A stretch of DNA of 18,299 bases from NCBI GenBank assembly GCA_035644935.1, contig DASQNO010000044.1, positions 1-18,299 of the forward strand, written 5' to 3'. This document shows positions 7,930-15,572 of the stretch, in pieces. The notes under the pieces are model-generated. The model was not told the DNA's origin and did not search any database. It saw only the letters and a program-made list of their open reading frames with translations. The translations under genes were made by a program, and so were the position numbers. This DNA is from CADCVW01 sp035644935 (GTDB lineage: Bacteria; Pseudomonadota; Alphaproteobacteria; Sphingomonadales; Sphingomonadaceae). The stretch's first letter is position 1, and each line of letters starts with the position of its first letter.

Positions 7930-9591
7930 TTGGTGCGGAATGAAGAGGTTCGGGCGCTTCATCCCCGCACTGCTGCGTTGCCGGAAATGGCGACGGCTGT
8001 CCTCATCCTAGATGAGAGCGGAGGGGTGGAGTACGTCAACGCGAGCGCCGAGACGCTGTTCATGCCGGTCGATCCTGTCGGCTGCACTCTGCCGGCCTTG
8101 TTCGCGAGTTGCGGGGCCACCCACGGCGGAGAATTCTTCACGCTGGCCGACGCGGGGGCGAAGCCGACGCCCGTAAGGCTTCGGCTGGCCGACGAACGGC
8201 TGCTCGATTGTACACTTCGGCCGCTGTCCAGCGGCGGCTTTGTCCTCGGCCTGGACGACGTGACGGCCTTGGTCCGCGACGCGGAACTCGCCCGATGCGA
8301 CCCCCTGACCGGTCTGCCGAACCGCAGCAGTCTTCGTCGGCAACTGGCTGAACGGCTGGCGGACGCCAGGCGAACGAAGCAGTCCGTCGCCGTGCTGTAC
8401 GTCGATCTGGATCGTTTCAAGGCCGTGAACGACTCGCTGGGCCACCCCGTCGGGGATGCCCTCCTGCGCAAGGTGGCCGACCGCTTCAGAAGTGCACTGC
8501 GCGAAGGCGACCTGGTCGCGCGCCCGGGCGGCGACGAGTTCGTCGTCATACAGTCCGGCGCGCGCCAACCGGAAGCGGCGGAGGGGTTGGCCATACGCCT
8601 GGTCGACCTGATCAGCCGGGCCTACGCCGTGGACGGCCACATTCTTCATGTTGGCGCCAGCGTCGGCATCGCGCTGTCTCCGGACGACGGGCACGATCCC
8701 GACGTCCTTTTCAAGAACGCGGATCTCGCGCTCTACCGTGCCAAGGCCGAAGGCCGCAGCTGCTATCGGTTCTTCGAGGCGGACATGAACGAGCGAATGC
8801 AGGCGCGTCGCACGATGGAAATCGATCTGCGCCGAGCCTTGGCATTCAAGGAACTACGGCTCGAGTATCAGCCTCAGATCGATCTCGGGACCGGTTCGAT
8901 CGTCGGGTTCGAGGCGCTGATACGCTGGCAGCACCCGGTCCGGGGCCGTGTCTCACCCGCAGACTTCGTATTGCTGGCCGAGGAGATCGGGGTCATCGTG
9001 CCGATCGGTGAATGGGTGTTGCGCACGGCATGCAAGCAGGCCGCCGCGTGGGAGACGCCGGCGAAGATCTCCGTCAATTTGTCACCGGTGCAGTTCCGCA
9101 GCGGGAAGCTCGTGGAAACGGTGGTGTCCGCTCTGGCGTATTCGGGTCTCCCGGCATGCCGGCTTGAGCTGGAACTCACCGAAGGCGCCCTGATCGAAGA
9201 CGGGGACCTCGTACTCAACGCGTTGTCCCAACTTCGCATGCTCGGTGTCCACATCGCTTTGGACGATTTCGGCACCGGCTATTCCTCGCTTAGCTATCTT
9301 CAGAAGTTCCCCTTCGACAAAGTCAAGATCGACCAGTCCTTCATCCGCGGCCTAGACGGTCATCCGGATATGCGCGCGATCGTTCGGGCCATCATCAGTC
9401 TTGCCTCGATCTTGGGCATGAAGACGACGGCGGAGGGCGTCGAGACGCAAGCCGAACTCGAATGTGTTCGTGCCGAAGGCTGCAGCGAGGTGCAGGGCTA
9501 CCTGACGGGTCGTCCCCAATCGGCAGAAGCGGCAGCGGCGCTGCTCGCACTCGCTTCTCCCGTATTGGCTTCCGAAGGAATGTTAAAATGA
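7930..9591 (+). CDS. PAS-GGDEF-EAL bifunctional c-di-GMP enzyme
   Basis: A 553-residue soluble signalling protein with a PAS-like sensor (about 18-112), a GGDEF domain (about 122-285) and an EAL domain (about 295-545). The GGDEF signature is intact (GGDEF at 200-204), with the product-inhibition site R191-E-G-D194 exactly five residues before it. The EAL domain keeps its catalytic and metal residues: E328-A-L in GFEALIRW, N383 in NLSP, E418 in LTEGAL, DDFGTGYSS at 445-453, K466 in KIDQSF, E502/E505 in AEGVETQ, and QGYLTGRP. Both synthesis and breakdown of cyclic di-GMP are therefore possible. The start is uncertain: TTG 7930, GTG 7933 or ATG 7987, none with a strong ribosome-binding site. The last codons overlap the next gene by ATGA, tying its output to the BLUF photoreceptor. 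Confidence 0.93.
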   Translation: MVRNEEVRALHPRTAALPEMATAVLILDESGGVEYVNASAETLFMPVDPVGCTLPALFASCGATHGGEFFTLADAGAKPTPVRLRLADERLLDCTLRPLSSGGFVLGLDDVTALVRDAELARCDPLTGLPNRSSLRRQLAERLADARRTKQSVAVLYVDLDRFKAVNDSLGHPVGDALLRKVADRFRSALREGDLVARPGGDEFVVIQSGARQPEAAEGLAIRLVDLISRAYAVDGHILHVGASVGIALSPDDGHDPDVLFKNADLALYRAKAEGRSCYRFFEADMNERMQARRTMEIDLRRALAFKELRLEYQPQIDLGTGSIVGFEALIRWQHPVRGRVSPADFVLLAEEIGVIVPIGEWVLRTACKQAAAWETPAKISVNLSPVQFRSGKLVETVVSALAYSGLPACRLELELTEGALIEDGDLVLNALSQLRMLGVHIALDDFGTGYSSLSYLQKFPFDKVKIDQSFIRGLDGHPDMRAIVRAIISLASILGMKTTAEGVETQAELECVRAEGCSEVQGYLTGRPQSAEAAAALLALASPVLASEGMLK

Positions 9592-10037
9592 GCGAAAAAC
9601 TACATCGCCTGGTCTACTACAGCCGCAACCGTGTTACCGAGAACAGCGAGGAATTAACCCACGCAATTTCGTCTATTCTAACGTCGAGCAGAGTGAACAA
9701 CCAGCGCGTAAACGTAACTGGGGCCCTGATGTTCAACTCCGGATGCTTTGCTCAAGTATTGGAGGGGTCACGCACGGCGATCGAGAACACGTTTGAGCGC
9801 ATTCAGCAGGATCATCGTCATGGTGACGTATCTCTTTTGGCATTCGAACCAGCTCCTACCCGAGTGTTTCGCAACTGGTCCATGGGCTTCATCGGTGCTT
9901 CGGTGAAGGACGCCGCGCTATACGGAGTGATGGTGCAAGACTCCGGGTATGATCCCGCACAGATGACGGGAGACGCCTTGTTCGAAAGACTGCACCGCTT
10001 AGCCTTGGAGGAGGAGGGTGCCCTCGCTTTCGCTTAA
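9588..10037 (+). CDS. Stand-alone BLUF-domain blue-light receptor
   Basis: A 149-residue protein made almost only of a BLUF domain, which binds FAD and responds to blue light by rearranging hydrogen bonds around the flavin. The signature residues are present: Y10 in HRLVYYSR, N42 in VNVTGAL, Q56 in GCFAQVLEG, and W97/M99 in RNWSMG; RIQQDHRHGDV is also typical. A short C-terminal helix (about 128-146) follows the core, as in small BLUF proteins that act through protein contact. The start is ATG 9588, with AAGGA 9 bases upstream; it overlaps the stop of the GGDEF-EAL gene (ATGA), a mark of translational coupling. The likely role, by analogy with the PapB/PapA pair of Rhodopseudomonas palustris, is light control of the partner's c-di-GMP activity. 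GC content looks lower than in the conserved block. Confidence 0.94.
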   Translation: MSEKLHRLVYYSRNRVTENSEELTHAISSILTSSRVNNQRVNVTGALMFNSGCFAQVLEGSRTAIENTFERIQQDHRHGDVSLLAFEPAPTRVFRNWSMGFIGASVKDAALYGVMVQDSGYDPAQMTGDALFERLHRLALEEEGALAFA

Positions 10038-10117
10038 TTAGAGTAAGAAGCTGCTCTCTGAAGCAGAATCTAACGTAGTCTCGTCAGCGGTTGTTAAAGT
10101 AAGCGAGAATCGCAGCC

Positions 10118-10143
10118 CGCCGGATTGTGAAATTCATCCGGCG
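10118..10143 (+). other. Perfect inverted repeat downstream of the BLUF gene
   Basis: CGCCGGAT (10118-10125) and ATCCGGCG (10136-10143) form a perfect eight-base stem around a ten-base loop, 80 bases after the BLUF stop codon. No T-run follows. It may be a 3'-end hairpin of the GGDEF-BLUF operon or the first element of a structured leader together with the next hairpin. Confidence 0.45.
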
Positions 10144-10165
10144 AAGCTCAGGTTACGTACGCAAG

Positions 10166-10197
10166 CCGCAGGGGCTCTTTAGAGAAGCCCCTTGCGG
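10166..10197 (+). other. Strong hairpin just upstream of a short ORF
   Basis: CCGCAGGGGCT pairs with AAGCCCCTTGCGG (one bulged base) around a loop of about eight bases, giving eleven or twelve pairs. It ends five bases before the GGGAGG ribosome-binding site of the 49-codon ORF. That position fits an attenuator or translational control element, but it may also be a terminator for the upstream operon. Confidence 0.45.
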
Positions 10198-10210
10198 ACG
10201 GGAGGCAGCT

Positions 10211-10360
10211 ATGATCAAAATGAATGACTGTGTAGCCGCTTCAACTAACATTCAGCTTCTAGCGACAGTCAGCACGGCGCGATCGGCGCGCAGTCTCTTG
10301 CTTGGCGCTTCGGGCTGCGCCGACGGTTTAGCCACGGTCTATTCTCATCTGTTTCAGTGA
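10211..10360 (+). CDS. Possible small ORF, 49 aa, unknown
   Basis: ATG at 10211 is preceded by GGGAGG, 5-6 bases upstream, the best ribosome-binding site in this gene-poor region. The product begins MIKMNDCVAASTNIQLLA and ends in VYSHLFQ with TGA. It is small and weakly hydrophobic, with two cysteines and no clear signal peptide or membrane helix. Two hairpins lie immediately upstream, so it could be a leader peptide or a small regulated protein. No family is recognised, and a chance ORF with a fortuitous ribosome-binding site remains possible. Confidence 0.35.
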   Translation: MIKMNDCVAASTNIQLLATVSTARSARSLLLGASGCADGLATVYSHLFQ

Positions 10361-10676
10361 ACGCACAGGCCGCGAATGCTCGTTTCAGCTCAGAATAGCG
10401 GAGCTGAATGGATGTCCGCTTCCGGGCAATCGCAAGGGAGCGTGAACGCCGGTTTCTTGGTCGATTCCGCCAAAACAAGCAGGCGTACATTACGGGAGAA
10501 CCCTCGTTCGGCTGCGTCGCGTTAACGCTTGCCCGACCGATGGTCCGGCCGCACTCCGTGGCGCTTGCCTGCGCGTGGGACGGATCGAGAGCGGCGCAGT
10601 TGCGGTCAGGCGCTGTCCGGTACCCCGATCAGGCGGATCCCGAAGACTACTGTCCTAAAATCAAGAGGGTGACGCC

Positions 10677-10844
10677 CTACTTCCGGCTGTGGTAGCTAGC
10701 TCTTTGAGCTGTGAAACGAGCGGGTCGGCGTCTCGCGCGCGCGAACAGGCGCACCATCTTCGCCTCGTCGCCCTCCTCGTCGGAAATGGCGAGGTCGCGG
10801 AACGTGCGATCAAGCTCGATGAAGTCGTCAAGGTCTCCGGACAT
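10677..10844 (-). pseudogene. Remnant resembling the N-terminus of a STAND/NACHT-type NTPase
   Basis: On the reverse strand, ATG at 10844 opens 55 codons that start MSGDLDDFIELDRTFRDLAI, continue SDEEGDEAKMVRLFARARRR and stop at TAG after unrelated residues. The first 40 residues have very coding-like third positions and resemble, from memory, the short N-terminal lead-in seen before the P-loop of some large bacterial STAND-type NTPases (F-x-E-L-D-R-T-F-R-x-L ... R-A-R-R). The following W-x-x-L and P-loop are missing, so if the match is right this is the stump of a deleted gene. It could also be a genuine tiny protein. Confidence 0.35.
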
Positions 10845-11130
10845 TATCTTGGTATACCGCTTTTACGACGGTCGGTCGCGCTTTACGGAAGGTTCTAACC
10901 GAGCCTCCTCATGCACGTGCTCCCGAACGACTAGGGGATGATGGGCAAGGCACAAAGACGGGCAGCCGCGCACGATACGGCGTATCCCGCCCGCTCACCT
11001 AGGAAGATCGCCGTAGTTTGAGCTGCAAGGCTTAATCCTGTCTCGCCTGAACCGAAGAACGAGGTAGCGCTCCGCGCCGGTCTTTCGCGTTCCGCTGCGG
11101 ATCATCGCCGCTGTTGCGTCCGAACGTCAT

Positions 11131-12663
11131 TCAAGCCTTTGCCCGCTTCCTGGTCGAGCGGTCATCGCGCGCCGAGCTTCGTCTGATCACCGGCCTGAAC
11201 TCGACTTTGACGGGATGCTTGTCGAGCGGCACCGAGTTGGTCGCGTCGATGGTTTGCTCAATTATCGACATGACCGCATCCTCGGTCATCAGTGCCCAAG
11301 GCACCAGTGACATAAAATAGCTGTAGTTCTCAAGCTCGATCACTCGGTTGTCGACCTGCTTCGTCGCGCGCTTCAGCCGCCCTTTTTCGTCTAGTCCAAC
11401 TTCGTATCCGTTGGCGTGCAGCCGCTTGATCAGGTGTCCGGCGTTGAACAGCGTAATGACGACGACGCGTTCGAACGCGATGTCGGCAAGGACCTGCGGA
11501 TCCACCGGCCACGCGAAGAACGGCAGTCCGGTGGAACGGGCTTTCAAACTTTCGTCGCCGCCGAGCCCCCCGAACGCGATCGAATTCCAGGTGCCGCCCG
11601 CATCGAGGATTTTCGTCGCCCATGCGGGCATGTCGCTCGCGAGCTCGGGCATGCGGTCGATCTGGCGCTTCGGCGAAGGCGCGCCATAGGATCTCGAGCC
11701 CGGAATGCGCCACGCTCCGATGATCAAGCCGTCGCCTGCCTTCACATACTCGAAAGCGCGCGCGTGACTGCGTCGAACAACATCTTCCAACTCGCGGTAG
11801 TGGAAGCCGAGGTCGCTGCTGATTGTCAGCCCATCTCTGACCTTCTTTGCCGCAACGATCGACTCCTGCATCACCTTCCGCTGCCGCTCGAACCGCGCCT
11901 GCATCGGAGCTGACAGCGGCGGCGCCGGATCGCGCGGTTCGTTTGGCTCGCGCATGGGGAATTTGGGGATCTGATCCTTGTCACCGGAGATGATCGACAG
12001 CGACAGGTTGATCCGTTGCGGGTCTATCCGGCTGGTCTTGAGCTCGGCCAAGCACGTAACCCGCAAACTGGTCATGTCGATGAACGAGAAGTCCCCGATC
12101 CGCAACAGTGACGTAATGCCGTGATAGAGCATGAACTTGCCGTCCACGCCCCTCAAACTTTCCAGAAGGATGCGCTCTCCGGCAGCGCCGAGATCGGGTG
12201 GCAGTAGCAGTTGCGGCTGCAGCTTCAGATGCTCGTCGATCAGCTGCGGATCCCGCTCGTAGAAGAACCAGACGAAACCGTCGCCAACGGCGCGCGCCAA
12301 GATTAAACCGTCGCGCAACTTCTTCGAGTAAGCCGAGAGATGGGCCATGCGCTTGGCGAACCAAACGGGAGTGTATCGCGCTTTCGCGCCGATCAACCTC
12401 TTTTCTTCGCGCTTGATCCGCCGATACAGCGTTTCGAGATCGGCAATGATCCGATAGAGACGCTGCTGAAACTCGACGACGTCTTTACCTGTCGCCTCGT
12501 CGGACTTGTAGCCGGACAATGCGCCGACGACCCGTGTGCACCACGCCAGCTTCTGTTCCGCGTCGTTGAGCGCCTCGCGTACCGCTCGCGCTGAAATACG
12601 GTGAGAAGATGTGTCCTTCTCATTCGGGTGCGTCGACGCTTTGAGGGGTTGAAACTGCGGCAT
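11131..12663 (-). CDS. Hypothetical protein with PD-(D/E)XK-like nuclease signature (510 aa)
   Basis: A 510-residue soluble protein with no recognised name. The N-terminal part is a long helical, charged region (about 25-130; YRIIADLETLYRRIKREEKR), probably coiled coil. It is followed by a region with the order E163 (GAAGERILLES), D191/D196 (RIGDFSFID) and E207-x-K209 (CLAELKT), the arrangement of a PD-(D/E)XK nuclease core. A long C-terminal half of unknown type follows, with conserved-looking blocks DLGFHYRELEDVVRRS, GAWRIPGSRSY and ELENYSYFMSLVPWALM. The start is ATG at 12663, with only a weak ribosome-binding site (ACGAG). Codon use is coding-like throughout, without breaks. Its place in an accessory region beside another D...ExK protein suggests nucleic-acid defence, but this is inference; an inactive fold or another enzyme cannot be excluded. 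Confidence 0.75.
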   Translation of the reverse strand: MPQFQPLKASTHPNEKDTSSHRISARAVREALNDAEQKLAWCTRVVGALSGYKSDEATGKDVVEFQQRLYRIIADLETLYRRIKREEKRLIGAKARYTPVWFAKRMAHLSAYSKKLRDGLILARAVGDGFVWFFYERDPQLIDEHLKLQPQLLLPPDLGAAGERILLESLRGVDGKFMLYHGITSLLRIGDFSFIDMTSLRVTCLAELKTSRIDPQRINLSLSIISGDKDQIPKFPMREPNEPRDPAPPLSAPMQARFERQRKVMQESIVAAKKVRDGLTISSDLGFHYRELEDVVRRSHARAFEYVKAGDGLIIGAWRIPGSRSYGAPSPKRQIDRMPELASDMPAWATKILDAGGTWNSIAFGGLGGDESLKARSTGLPFFAWPVDPQVLADIAFERVVVITLFNAGHLIKRLHANGYEVGLDEKGRLKRATKQVDNRVIELENYSYFMSLVPWALMTEDAVMSIIEQTIDATNSVPLDKHPVKVEFRPVIRRSSARDDRSTRKRAKA

Positions 12664-13071
12664 GACTCGTTGCCGAAGAACATAGCAGGAACCGCGCTCA
12701 ACCTCTAGGCTTCATCCCAACAGAGCCGGCTGCGTTAGCGATTGAGCGATGTCAGCTTCGAATGATGGGCGCCCGAAAGCTGACCGACCGCTTTCGGCCC
12801 GCTCCCAATCGCCTGGAGCACCTGAACCAACGGCCGGTTTCGGGGCATGCTCAAGCCGTCGTGAACGTCGGCTTGTGGGTCGCTTTCCTCGTAACCGTAC
12901 GTGGCGATTGGTGGTAAGCTGTCCGTCCGCTGTCGGACGGATGCCTTGACGATCGCCCCTTCGTTCAGGATCGTTCTTCAATCGCCACGCTGGTGGGTGC
13001 GGATCTGACCCGCTTGTCCGGAAATCAGAATAGGGGCGCCGTCCGGGCGCCCAGCTCCGGTCGGTCGCCGG
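12664..13071. other. Intergenic stretch between the two nuclease-like genes
   Basis: About 400 bases without a supported gene. It holds the terminator of the downstream-strand gene at its right end (entered separately) and imperfect copies of a motif around GACCGCTTTCGGCCCGC (near 12780) that recalls other intergenic sites in the window. The promoter of the 510-residue gene should lie in its left part, but no convincing hexamers are seen. Confidence 0.4.
13034..13052 (-). terminator. Terminator hairpin after the 411-residue protein gene
   Basis: On the reverse strand GGGCGCC / GGCGCCC forms a seven-pair stem with a five-base loop, 20 bases beyond the stop codon, followed by CTATTCTGATTT, which is moderately T-rich. 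It separates this gene from the next reverse-strand gene, so the two nuclease-like genes are probably separate transcripts. Confidence 0.55.
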
Positions 13072-14307
13072 TCAGCCAGTGCGCTTCTTCAGCAGCTCCA
13101 CGCTCGAAAGCGAGATAGCCGGTCGAATGATGGAAGCGTCGGCATCGCCGGCGATGACCTTCGCCGGCCCCAACCTTCCCGTGATGGCCGGATACCGCTC
13201 TTGGAAGAGGGGTGTCGAAGCGGCGCCTTCCCGCAGCTCGCCGACGACGTCGATGCTCACGCCCTTGGTCATTCGGGCGAACCGGTAGATCTCGTCGCCG
13301 TACTGAAAGGGTTCGAGGAGCGGCATTGTGACGCGCTCTCCAATCCAGGCCTGTCCGAACTCGTCGAAGCGCTCGAGTTCGGGTTCATCGAGATCGAGCG
13401 CGCGCTGCGCCCGATTACGCGGTGCAACTCCTGTGAGTGCGGGCGCCTCCGCCCGTCGATCGGATTCGGCAATGGCGGCAGCGGTCCGGACGGCACCTGC
13501 TGTCCCGAGCGCGCGGGCAAGCTCAAGCCTTATGGCTGGCTCGATGAACGCGCTCGTAGCGACGCGCGGTGCGAGGGTTGTCGGGTCCTCGCCGACGGGT
13601 GCAGGATCCGTGATCCGAACGGTGGTGCTCCTCGTGGAGTTCTCGAGCATGAGGTGTGTTCCGATCACTAGCCGTTGGGCAATGAGTCGGCGCTCGGCAC
13701 CGGTAGTGCCACATACCAGAGACTGCTTTTGTGGAACGCCGTTGCTCATCGCCGTGAGCAGGGCGGTCCTCGAGTCCTGCGTGCCCTTGCACTCGATCAG
13801 GTGATATTTTCCCGTGCTGTCCAACGCCGCGAAGTCGGCCGTCTTCATGCTGCCAACCTTCGGAGGTTTGCCGCCCCGGAACGCAAGCAAGCCGAGTTGC
13901 GAAAGCCGATGGAGGAATGCGCGTCCGTAGACGCAGGCTGAGTAGTTGAAGGCGCCGTATAGCACCGACATGCCGAGACCGACCCCTAGATCGTCGCTTG
14001 CGATCACCTTCTGGTGCCGGTCGGTATCTACCCATGCCGAACGGAACCTGAAGCCCGGGGTTTCAGCGATGGCATGAAGGTAGCGAAGGAGCGGCCAGAG
14101 TCGAGCAACGTCGGACTGGACGTTGAGGACAGGGGTGGTGAGTTCACCCAGGCGCAGGAGCATCACGAGCAGGTGGATTGGAGCTGGTCCGCTTTGCTGG
14201 TTGAGCGCGCGCGGAAAGGGATGACGGAACTGGACAGGCTGTGCTCGCCAGCTCGCGCGGTCGATCTCGATGTTGATCGCTCGGTGAAGCTGAGAGCCGT
14301 TGGTCAT
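13072..14307 (-). CDS. Hypothetical protein with PD-(D/E)XK-like nuclease signature (411 aa)
   Basis: A 411-residue soluble protein of unknown family. The clearest feature is KVGSMKTADFAALDSTGKY followed by HLIECKGTQ: D158/D163 on one strand and E172-C-K174 on the next, the D...ExK signature of PD-(D/E)XK nucleases. It is preceded by a helical block SDDLGVGLGMSVLYGAF, the place where such folds carry their first core helix. The C-terminal half has no recognised motif. ATG 14307 is chosen over GTG 14337 by analogy with usual starts; neither has a good ribosome-binding site. It lies upstream of, and in the same direction as, the 510-residue nuclease-like gene, but a terminator hairpin separates them. 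It is divergent from the protease/RES cluster. Restriction-like or other defence function is inferred from fold and place only. Confidence 0.72.
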   Translation of the reverse strand: MTNGSQLHRAINIEIDRASWRAQPVQFRHPFPRALNQQSGPAPIHLLVMLLRLGELTTPVLNVQSDVARLWPLLRYLHAIAETPGFRFRSAWVDTDRHQKVIASDDLGVGLGMSVLYGAFNYSACVYGRAFLHRLSQLGLLAFRGGKPPKVGSMKTADFAALDSTGKYHLIECKGTQDSRTALLTAMSNGVPQKQSLVCGTTGAERRLIAQRLVIGTHLMLENSTRSTTVRITDPAPVGEDPTTLAPRVATSAFIEPAIRLELARALGTAGAVRTAAAIAESDRRAEAPALTGVAPRNRAQRALDLDEPELERFDEFGQAWIGERVTMPLLEPFQYGDEIYRFARMTKGVSIDVVGELREGAASTPLFQERYPAITGRLGPAKVIAGDADASIIRPAISLSSVELLKKRTG

Positions 14308-14686
14308 CGGATGAGCGTAGGCTACGTGCCGTGGCACCGGAAAATGATGTGGAAAACGAGGGCACGGCAGAGTTGCGGCTGCGTGACGCTGACCACGTGC
14401 GCGGAGATGACATAGGACAGGATCGACGACATGCGCCTACCGGGATCAAGTGAGAGCGTGGTCGGCGTCGGACCAGGCACCTTCTACCGGGGGGGGCGAA
14501 CGCTGTTCCAGGTGAACGTCTACACGGAGGTGGAGGCGAATAATCGATGTCGGCAACCGGATGGTGGTGCGCGTGCCACACAATCTCTGATCCTGTCGTT
14601 GATCCGTGCCCGCTGATGAGGTCGCCGCTGAGGAATCACAACGATTATAGCCGGTCCGGCAGTGACAGTCGCAGAAGCGAGGACGG
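14308..14686. other. Divergent intergenic region with broken small ORFs
   Basis: This stretch separates the reverse-strand nuclease-like gene from the forward protease cluster and should contain the promoters of both. A GTG-initiated 40-codon frame (14332-14454) and a 61-codon frame (14431-14616) overlap in different frames on the forward strand. A further protein-like piece (IDVGNRMVVRVPHNL, ending at TGA 14588) sits in a third frame. No clear promoter hexamers are seen. Confidence 0.4.
14431..14616 (+). CDS. Small ORF with a run of eight G, probably frameshifted (61 aa)
   Basis: ATG 14431 opens 61 codons. The middle, GPGTFYRGGRTLFQVNVY followed by TEVEA, has coding-like third positions, but after about codon 37 the better coding signal passes to another frame (IDVGNRMVVRVPHNL, to TGA 14588). 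A run of eight G at 14489-14496 lies inside the good part; such runs slip easily. It may be the first gene of the protease cluster, now broken, or a phase-variable one. AGGA about 11 bases before the ATG is a weak ribosome-binding site. No family is recognised. Confidence 0.35.
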   Translation: MRLPGSSESVVGVGPGTFYRGGRTLFQVNVYTEVEANNRCRQPDGGARATQSLILSLIRAR

Positions 14687-15511
14687 ATGACGGACAAGGC
14701 CTTCCTAGACAAGCAGCAGGATGCGCTTGTGAGCCGATACGTCGTTGAGGTGACCATACCACTGCTCGCCGACAACCCGAAACTGGTCGAGCAGGGCCCG
14801 ATTGTGCTCGGCACGGGAACGCTGTTCGCTCATGGCGGACGTCACTTCATCGTCACCGCAGCGCACATTCTGAAGAAAGGCCAGGCCGATCCGGCAAGCG
14901 AAGACATTGACCTCGAGGCGATCGTTTTTCGTCCGGCCGGAGCGATGCCACGATGCTCACGCTCGGCTCGTTCGTCGTCCGACGCCCGAAATCGACGTCG
15001 CACGTCGATGTCGTGGTTCTTGAGTTGAACGACGAGGGATCTATCGCCGCTCTGAAGGCGGGATGGCGTTTTCTTGGTTTCGATGCCGTTTCCGACTTCC
15101 CCTTCAACGCCCGTTTCATTCTGAGCGGCTTCCCGCTGGAGGGGGCGTCCTGGGACGGGCACAATGTCGGGCAGAACTTCCTGATGTTGTCGACGGACCC
15201 ACTGCACTACATTCCTGAGGTGGCTTTTCCCGAGCCATCAGTCGATCGGTTCTTCTATCTCGAGCGGCAGGGGCAGATGCTCAACGGGGACGCTTCGCAA
15301 CATTCCGCGCCTGCAGGGATTGAGCGGGGCGTCGCTCTGGGCATATTCCGAGCCCGACGGCTTCTGGTCGCCATCGGCGGCGCTCAAGGTCGTGGCCGTG
15401 CAGAGTTCAGCGAAGCATGGGGATTGGATCCGAAGCGTAGACTGGGCGGCCGTGCGCTACATCTTCAACAAGCCGGAACTCGGGTTCAACGATCCGCCGT
15501 TCCCGGAATGA
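14687..15511 (+). pseudogene. Trypsin-like serine protease broken by two frameshifts
   Basis: Three consecutive open segments join to a protein of about 274 residues of the chymotrypsin/trypsin (S1) fold. Segment one (from ATG 14687, with GAGGA 6 bases upstream) carries the catalytic histidine in GTGTLFAHGGRHFIVTAAH (H60). Segment two, shifted by -1 at about 14935-14950, carries the aspartate in SHVDVVVLEL (codon at 15007). Segment three returns to the first frame at about 15280-15300 and carries the serine in QGLSGASLWAY (codon 15323-15325), ending at TGA 15509. All three triad residues are thus kept but in different frames, and the two shifts compensate. No signal peptide, so a cytoplasmic protease is likely. 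Either a recent pseudogene or sequencing errors; a programmed double shift is unlikely. It heads a forward cluster with the ART-like and HEPN-RES genes. Confidence 0.8.
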
Positions 15512-15572
15512 TAGTTATACGGCATCATGCGCGGGTTGACGGTCGTTGCGGTGAACATCGGCGGGGAAGGTG

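Larger units (their letters stand above)
10038..11130. other. Gene-poor region with hairpins, one small ORF and one remnant
   Basis: Over 1 kb lies between the BLUF gene and the 3' end of the first nuclease-like gene. It contains two close hairpins, a 49-codon ORF with a good ribosome-binding site and a 55-codon reverse-strand remnant (all entered separately). An open frame of 95 codons at 10408-10695 has no ribosome-binding site and no family features. 10361-10676 and 10845-11130 hold nothing else that can be assigned. Confidence 0.5.

Noticed and set aside
10408..10695. 95-codon forward ORF
   Set aside because: It has no ribosome-binding site and no recognisable family, and it overlaps the reverse-strand remnant end and an intergenic repeat-like motif.
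12712..12981. 89-codon reverse-strand ORF between the nuclease-like genes
   Set aside because: Arg- and Gly-rich composition typical of non-coding GC-rich DNA, with no ribosome-binding site or family features.
14687..15511. Programmed ribosomal frameshifting in the protease
   Set aside because: Two shifts in opposite directions would be required and no slippery heptamer with a downstream structure was recognised; mutation or sequencing error is simpler.
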